This document shows, piece by piece, positions 7,455-10,442 of a stretch of DNA of 10,442 nt (within the stretch, counting starts at the first letter, position 1; every line of letters starts with the position of its first letter). The stretch spans positions 1-10,442 of the forward strand of contig PMLO01000092.1 of NCBI GenBank assembly GCA_003158895.1, given 5' to 3'. The notes under the pieces were generated by a model. That model worked only from the letters and a program-made list of their open reading frames with translations. It was not told where the DNA came from and made no database searches. The position numbers and the translations under genes are program-made. The DNA is from Propionibacteriaceae bacterium. GTDB taxonomy: Bacteria > Actinomycetota > Actinomycetes > Propionibacteriales > Propionibacteriaceae.

Positions 7455-7542
7455 ACCATGCGGTGGAAGCCCGCCCTCAACGCATTCGCCATCACCTTCG
7501 CCGACCGCATGCCAGCCGCCGAAGACCGCTAGAAGATGAACC

Positions 7543-7571
7543 GCCACTTACACCGTTCATCGGACAGTCCC
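7543..7571 (-). repeat. Right terminal inverted repeat of the IS256-family element
   Basis: Inverse of 6132-6160 with the outer 9 and inner 12 bases identical. It supplies codons of the new N-terminus of the downstream frame. Confidence 0.9.
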
Positions 7572-7579
7572 GCGCGCCG
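7572..7579. repeat. Target-site duplication, right copy
   Basis: GCGCGCCG, identical to 6124-6131, directly outside the right inverted repeat. Confidence 0.9.
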
Positions 7580-8272
7580 CCCCGATAGTGATCTGGCCCT
7601 GCTGGAGAAGGCCAAGCATGAGATCTGGGGGTTCATGGGGACCGTTTCCGTTGCATGCTTTGGGGCTGGCCTGGTGTTGGGGGTGGTGGGCCGGAGCAGG
7701 TCCATGGCGCCGAAGTGGGATCCGACCGCTCTCACCACGGCGCTGCTGGGTGTCGGGGGGACGTTGTTCCTCGGTACCCAGATCGGCAAGAGCCACTGGG
7801 ACGACCATGTCGAGGCGGCCCGCACAGAGGTCCTGCTCGCACTTACCCTGGTCGTCTGTATAGCCGGGGCGATCGTGGCTTGGATGACGGTCCCGCTGGT
7901 CTGGCCGTCCCTGCCTGAGGTGGGCGAAGGCGCGGGTGTCGGTGCCGTCCTGTCATGTCTGGCTGGCATCGTGCGGCCTTCACCCCCGAAGTACCGCAGA
8001 GCGAGACTCGAGCGAGACCTCGGGTTGCTCCGGGAGGAGCTTCGTCGGCTCGACCGTCAGCTGCCGGGCGTACCGGATACCAGAGGCAGCCGTCGCGCCG
8101 CGTGGTTGAGGTTGGCAATGCTTGGTCTGTCCCCGCTCCCTGTGGCGTTTCTAGTCGGCTTGGTCTTGGCGGCCGCGCATCGGTTCGAGCAGTTGAGTGA
8201 CAAGCTGATCGGCTTGCCGTTGGCGACTGAGCTCGTCATAGGCATCGTCTACCTGGTCGTGCTGGCCGCGCT

Positions 8273-8545
8273 GTGGTGTCTGAATCCGCCGGTCTCGAGT
8301 AGTGATCTGACGATACCCTTCCAACGCCCACCGCAGGCCACCACGCGACACCTTGGCCCGCGGCTCCGCCGCCGCCGTGGTGTACTGGCGCCAGACGTGA
8401 CCGCAGCCGATGCAGCGGTAGCGACTGGAGTGGCCGAGGTAGGTCTGGCGGCCTCGTGGGGTGAGCCGGATCCAGGTGCGGGGTCTCCCGAAGGGTCGGG
8501 GTCGCTTCTCGAGCCGGTCAAGTGTGGGTGGGGGCCAGATCGCGG
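8273..8545 (-). pseudogene. Internally deleted ISL3-family transposase remnant
   Basis: On the minus strand, from about 8530 to 8316, one frame gives LDRLEKRPRPFGRPRTWIRL, then YRCIGCGHVWRQYTTAAAEP, RAKVSRGGLRWALEG. This matches the N-terminal zinc-ribbon and following helix region of actinobacterial ISL3 transposases, where CxGCGHVWRQD and AAEPRAKLSRxGLRWALEGIV are characteristic. One base further on, in another frame (8314-8276), follows IVRSLLETGGFR. That resembles the extreme C-terminus of the same proteins (YIARSLLETGGFRP). The roughly 300 residues normally between them, including the DDE core, are absent. No terminal repeats were found. The fragment is certainly inactive. Its antisense strand extends the membrane-protein frame. 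Confidence 0.7.
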
Positions 8546-8765
8546 CCTGAGGTGCCCTCCACTTGCTGCAGCAGCAGCATCAGATGCCTCGCCTGATCGT
8601 CGCGCGCAGGGCACCCACCGCGCCCCTCGCTGGAAGGCGGCCACGCTAGAATCCTGAGGATCGGCTTTCCAAGATCGGCAGGTCGCGTTGAACTCCCGAA
8701 GTTACACCCAAACACTCATCCAGAGGGTTCGATCCCGCTCTGACAAGCACAGATACAACTATTCT

Positions 8766-8791
8766 GGTAGGTTCGAGTCCTGTCGCCCCGA
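8766..8791 (+). other. tRNA 3'-end fragment (T-arm and acceptor 3' half), tRNA-Pro/Trp-like
   Basis: The T-loop TTCGAGT (8772-8778) is closed by a 5-bp stem with two G-U pairs (8767-8771 with 8779-8783). It is followed by a seven-base acceptor half CGCCCCG and discriminator A. The segment CCTGTCGCCCCGAC resembles the 3' ends of bacterial tRNA-Pro and tRNA-Trp. No D-arm, anticodon arm or matching 5' acceptor half is present upstream, so this is not a complete tRNA gene. Such fragments are typical of attachment sites left by elements integrating into tRNA 3' ends. Confidence 0.5.
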
Positions 8792-8861
8792 CTCAATATG
8801 CCTCTGACAAGGCATCATGCAACCCCAAAGACCACAGGACGAATACCTGTCGCCCCAACTC
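8779..8861 (+). repeat. Direct repeat of the tRNA 3'-end segment
   Basis: CCTGTCGCCCCGACTC (8779-8794) recurs as CCTGTCGCCCCAACTC (8846-8861), 15 of 16 identical and 67 bases apart. The repeat covers the acceptor half and a few bases beyond, as attachment-site cores often do. Confidence 0.5.
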
Positions 8862-8939
8862 GTCGCTGCCATTGGTAGGCGTTTCCCCTTGTCAGAGCAA
8901 TGTCGGGCGGAGTCCGGCGGGTCGACGTGACAGGGTGAA

Positions 8940-8976
8940 GCCCCAGATTGGGGCACACCAGCCCCACATGTGGGGC
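8940..8976. promoter_or_regulatory. Two adjacent palindromes with GCCCCA half-sites
   Basis: GCCCCA-gat-TGGGGC (8940-8954) and the perfect 16-bp palindrome GCCCCACATGTGGGGC (8961-8976) are six bases apart. Four half-sites in 37 bases resemble a tandem operator for a dimeric regulator. No start codon follows closely on either strand, so the regulated gene, if any, is unknown. Confidence 0.35.
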
Positions 8977-9059
8977 AGAGAGCACACCGCGCGCGGGCCA
9001 CCAGCCGGGGCCGCTCAGCCGGCAAGGCCGTGCCTCCCGCTCGGGCCGTCAAGCAGTCG

Positions 9060-9362
9060 AATCGCTCACGAGACGAACAGCGATGCTGCCGCGTCGGATC
9101 GCCTCGGTGCGGACGTCGGCATCGGGCACGCCCAGGAGCTGCTGGAGGACGCCCACGGCCTGGCGTTCTCGTTGAGCCACGTCGGCGGGATCCCGTCGGA
9201 CTCCGCGAGGAGCCGCGCCTCGTCCAGACGGTCCGATCCGAGACCACCGCGTCGACGTCCAGGGTCCGCCGCTCGTCGTACACGGTCACCTCGATCGCGG
9301 CACCACCCCCTACATGCACTCGCGACCACTCGACGCGCTCGACGTACCTGGACTCATCCCAT
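9060..9362 (-). pseudogene. Frameshifted DUF6036-type nucleotidyltransferase-fold protein remnant
   Basis: On the minus strand, 9360 to about 9230 gives VHVGGGAAIEVTVYDERRTL and then DVDAVVSDRT. This fits the GG-Ala-Ala and R-x2-x-DVDA signature of DUF6036-type nucleotidyltransferase-fold proteins. A one-base frame change near 9225 leads to LDEARLLAESDGIPPTWLNE, then NARPW. Family members have a GLPxDWLNDAA motif at this distance. A further frame change follows, and no C-terminal region is recognisable. There is no clear start codon or ribosome binding site; the first possible Met region at about 9395 is not in the same frame. Related proteins occur in AbiEii-like toxin-antitoxin or mobile-element settings, but the function of this family is not settled. 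The gene is dead. It lies divergently upstream of the alcohol dehydrogenase gene. Confidence 0.55.
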
Positions 9363-9365
9363 GAG

Positions 9366-9389
9366 GGTCTCCCACCTTGGTGGGAAACC
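9366..9389. promoter_or_regulatory. 24-nt near-perfect palindrome upstream of the alcohol dehydrogenase gene
   Basis: The core TCCCACCTTGGTGGGA (9370-9385) is a perfect palindrome apart from its central TT. GGT and ACC add symmetric flanks at 9366-9368 and 9387-9389, with one mismatched position between. It lies about 100 bases before the ATG at 9488. TTGGTG in its centre could serve as a -35 with TAGACA at 9398 as a weak -10. It could be an operator, but the promoter reading is speculative. Confidence 0.45.
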
Positions 9390-9487
9390 GGGCATCCTAG
9401 ACAAGGTTGACGAGGTTGCAGGGCGGGGATTCGGGCCGCGCGACACTGACGGCTCCGCCGATCAACTGCCGATTCGAGGAGAGCTTC

Positions 9488-10442
9488 ATGCGTGGTGTGG
9501 TGATGCACGGCTCCGGGGACGTCCGGGTCGAGGAGCGTGAGCGTCCGCGGATTGTCGAGCCGACCGACGCGATCCTCCGCGTCACCGCGTCCAGCATCTG
9601 CGGGTCGGACATGTGGCCTTATCGGGGCATCGGGGAGAAGTACGACCCGACTCCGAAGGGTCACGAGTACGTCGGGATCGTCGAGGAGGTCGGCGATGCC
9701 GTGAGCACTATCAAGCCGGGTCAGTTTGTGGTGGGTTCCCCCTTCGCCTCCGACAACACCTGCGAGATCTGTCAGGCCGGCTACCAAACCCACTGCGTTC
9801 AGCGTCAGCGCGCCGCCGCGACCGGTGCCCAGTCCGAGTTCGTGCGGATTGCGCTGGCTGATGGCACGTTGGTGGCAACGCCGGAACAGCCGGACGCCGA
9901 GCTGATTCCGTCATTGCTGGCCGCTTCAGACGTGCTGGGAGGGGGATGGTTCGCAGCGGTGGCCGCGCAGGCTGGACCTGGGAAGACGGTCGCGGTGGTC
10001 GGGGACGGGGCTGTGGGCCTGCTGGCGGTGCTCGCAGCCAAGCACCTCGGCGCCGAGCGGATCATCGCGATGAGCCGCCACGCTCCCCGGCAGAACCTGG
10101 CCAGGGAGTTCGGCGCCACCGACATCGTCGAAGAGCGGGGCGACGCGGGAGTGGCAAAAGTAAAGGAGTTGACCGGAGGTTTCGGCGCACACAGCGTCGT
10201 GGAGGCCGTCGGCACCAAGGAGTCGTTGACGCAGGCCATCCGCTCGACCCGTCCCGGCGGCCACCTCGGATACGTCGGGGTCTTCCACGACGAGGAACTT
10301 CCCGTCATGGACTTGTTCCTCTCTGGCATCACCCTGCACGGCGGCCCCGCACCGGTCCGCCGATTCCTGCCCGAGCTCATCGACCTGATCTGGAACCGGA
10401 GGATCGACCCCGGCAAAGTGTTCGACCTCGAACTCCCGCTGG
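9488..10442 (+). CDS. Zinc-dependent alcohol dehydrogenase (MDR superfamily), partial at 3' end
   Basis: An NAD(P)-dependent oxidoreductase of the zinc-type medium-chain dehydrogenase family. The first 318 residues are in the window; usual length is about 340-350. ATG 9488 is preceded by GAGGAG at 9477-9482 with five bases of spacing. The N-terminal GroES-like domain carries the catalytic zinc ligands Cys38 (SICGSD) and His59-Glu60 (GHEYVG). The structural zinc lobe has Cys92, Cys95 and Cys103 (TCEICQAGYQTHC), but Asp89 stands where the first Cys normally is, a variant I believe occurs in some actinobacterial relatives. The Rossmann domain starts near 167 with VAVVGDGAVGLLA (G172, G174, G177). 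SRHAPR (196-201) follows the second strand, and its Arg residues may favour NADP. The substrate cannot be deduced. The gene is intact as far as seen and appears unrelated to the sortase block. Confidence 0.92.
   Translation, partial: MRGVVMHGSGDVRVEERERPRIVEPTDAILRVTASSICGSDMWPYRGIGEKYDPTPKGHEYVGIVEEVGDAVSTIKPGQFVVGSPFASDNTCEICQAGYQTHCVQRQRAAATGAQSEFVRIALADGTLVATPEQPDAELIPSLLAASDVLGGGWFAAVAAQAGPGKTVAVVGDGAVGLLAVLAAKHLGAERIIAMSRHAPRQNLAREFGATDIVEERGDAGVAKVKELTGGFGAHSVVEAVGTKESLTQAIRSTRPGGHLGYVGVFHDEELPVMDLFLSGITLHGGPAPVRRFLPELIDLIWNRRIDPGKVFDLELPL

Larger units (their letters stand above)
6132..7571 (+). mobile_element. IS256-family insertion sequence, 1440 bp, complete ends
   Basis: The left end (6132-6160) and right end (7543-7571) are 29-bp inverted repeats. 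The outer 9 bases (GGGACTGTC) and inner 12 bases (GGTGTAAGTGGC) are identical, and the middle 8 bases mostly differ; I count 24 of 29 matches. Both ends are flanked by the same 8-bp duplication. The element holds one gene, a Mutator-type DDE transposase. It inserted immediately downstream of the start codon of a membrane-protein gene in the sortase block. The perfect duplication suggests the insertion is fairly recent compared with the decayed ISL3 remnant downstream. Confidence 0.93.
7536..8657 (+). pseudogene. Multi-span membrane protein gene, disrupted at both ends
   Basis: The current frame is 373 codons from ATG 7536, but only about 7572-8276 looks native. The native N-terminus (MAARRPDSD) starts at 6118 and was separated by the IS256-family insertion. 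The present ATG and the next 11 residues are IS sequence. In current numbering there are hydrophobic segments at about 33-52, 66-84, 98-123 and 193-214, and again at 226-248, with a weaker one at 135-147. A charged helix (YRRARLERDLGLLREELRRLDRQL, about 153-176) is probably a cytosolic coiled coil. From about residue 248 the frame is the antisense of an ISL3-type transposase remnant, giving an Arg/Pro/Ala-rich tail unlikely to be native. The family is not recognised. As last gene of the sortase block it may be an envelope component. Weak expression from the new ATG, six bases after the element's last TAG, is possible. Confidence 0.65.
8737..8898. repeat. Three copies of CTCTGACAAG, the outer two inverted
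   Basis: GCTCTGACAAG occurs at 8737-8747, CTCTGACAAG at 8802-8811, and the exact inverse CTTGTCAGAGC at 8888-8898. The middle copy also lies in a small hairpin, ATGCCT (8798-8803) with AGGCAT (8810-8815). The outer pair forms an 11-bp perfect inverted repeat around the tRNA-like fragment. Confidence 0.5.
8546..9059. other. About 500 bases without a gene; repeat-rich
   Basis: I see no defensible coding region. The stretch holds the tRNA 3'-end-like fragment, a 16-bp direct repeat, three copies of CTCTGACAAG, and paired GCCCCA palindromes, each described separately. Long minus-strand frames here are open by composition only. Confidence 0.5.

Noticed and set aside
6471..7547. 358-codon minus-strand frame
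   Set aside because: It is the antisense of the transposase, made open by high GC content, with Asp/Arg/Val-heavy composition and no family signature.
8715..8791. Complete tRNA gene
   Set aside because: Only the T-arm and 3' acceptor half fold. There is no 5' acceptor partner, D-arm or anticodon arm in the preceding 80 bases.
2133..8791. tRNA-like T-arms at 2133-2143 and 8766-8791 as a pair of attachment sites bounding one element
   Set aside because: They are in opposite orientation and differ outside the conserved T-loop, whereas attL and attR should be direct repeats of the same sequence.
8759..9793. 344-codon minus-strand frame
   Set aside because: Mixed composition; it is the antisense of the dehydrogenase start at one end and a tRNA-shadow (GRQDSNLPE) at the other. 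Only the part near 9360-9230 resembles a real protein, and that is reported as the DUF6036-like remnant.
1..10442. CRISPR array
   Set aside because: No regularly spaced repeats of 20-40 bases were seen; the repeats found are terminal repeats, short palindromes and one direct repeat.

Overview
The window is high-GC DNA of actinobacterial type (Actinomycetota; genus not determinable). Three things support this: strongly G/C-biased third codon positions, a class E-type sortase, and the remains of a mycothiol-dependent maleylpyruvate-isomerase-family gene. It reads as an accessory region. An apparently intact block of small genes lies between stretches of decayed genes, insertion-sequence remnants and tRNA-like fragments.

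Left part (1-3306). A regulator-like helical protein runs off the left edge on the minus strand. A 102-residue one-span membrane protein is encoded at 1129-1437 (minus). Two broken genes follow. At 1657-1830 (plus) is a frameshifted relative of the small two-span membrane protein encoded intact at 5514-5765. At 2235-2815 (minus) is a multiply frameshifted member of the MDMPI/TIGR03083 DinB-like family. The rest of this part holds only short, weak coding candidates.

Central block (3307-8276, plus). Closely spaced same-strand genes encode two unrecognised soluble proteins (257 and about 126-130 aa), a membrane-anchored sortase (258 aa), an 83-aa two-span membrane protein, a roughly 110-aa unknown protein, and a multi-span membrane protein with a cytosolic helical segment. 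The block looks like a cell-envelope operon built around the sortase; that function is inferred from context. Its last gene was hit at the start codon by a 1440-bp IS256-family element (6132-7571) with 29-bp imperfect terminal inverted repeats and a perfect 8-bp target duplication. Removing the element and one duplicate restores an in-frame start with a strong ribosome binding site. The transposase has an amber codon where the family has a conserved-looking Trp, cutting off 25 C-terminal residues. The 3' end of the membrane gene is also abnormal: its frame runs antisense into an internally deleted ISL3-family transposase remnant (8273-8545).

Right part (8546-10442). This holds a tRNA 3'-end-like fragment (T-arm plus acceptor half, tRNA-Pro/Trp-like) with a nearby direct repeat, paired short palindromes, and a frameshifted minus-strand remnant of a DUF6036-type nucleotidyltransferase-fold gene. 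A 24-nt near-perfect palindrome then precedes a zinc-dependent alcohol dehydrogenase gene that leaves the window at the right edge.
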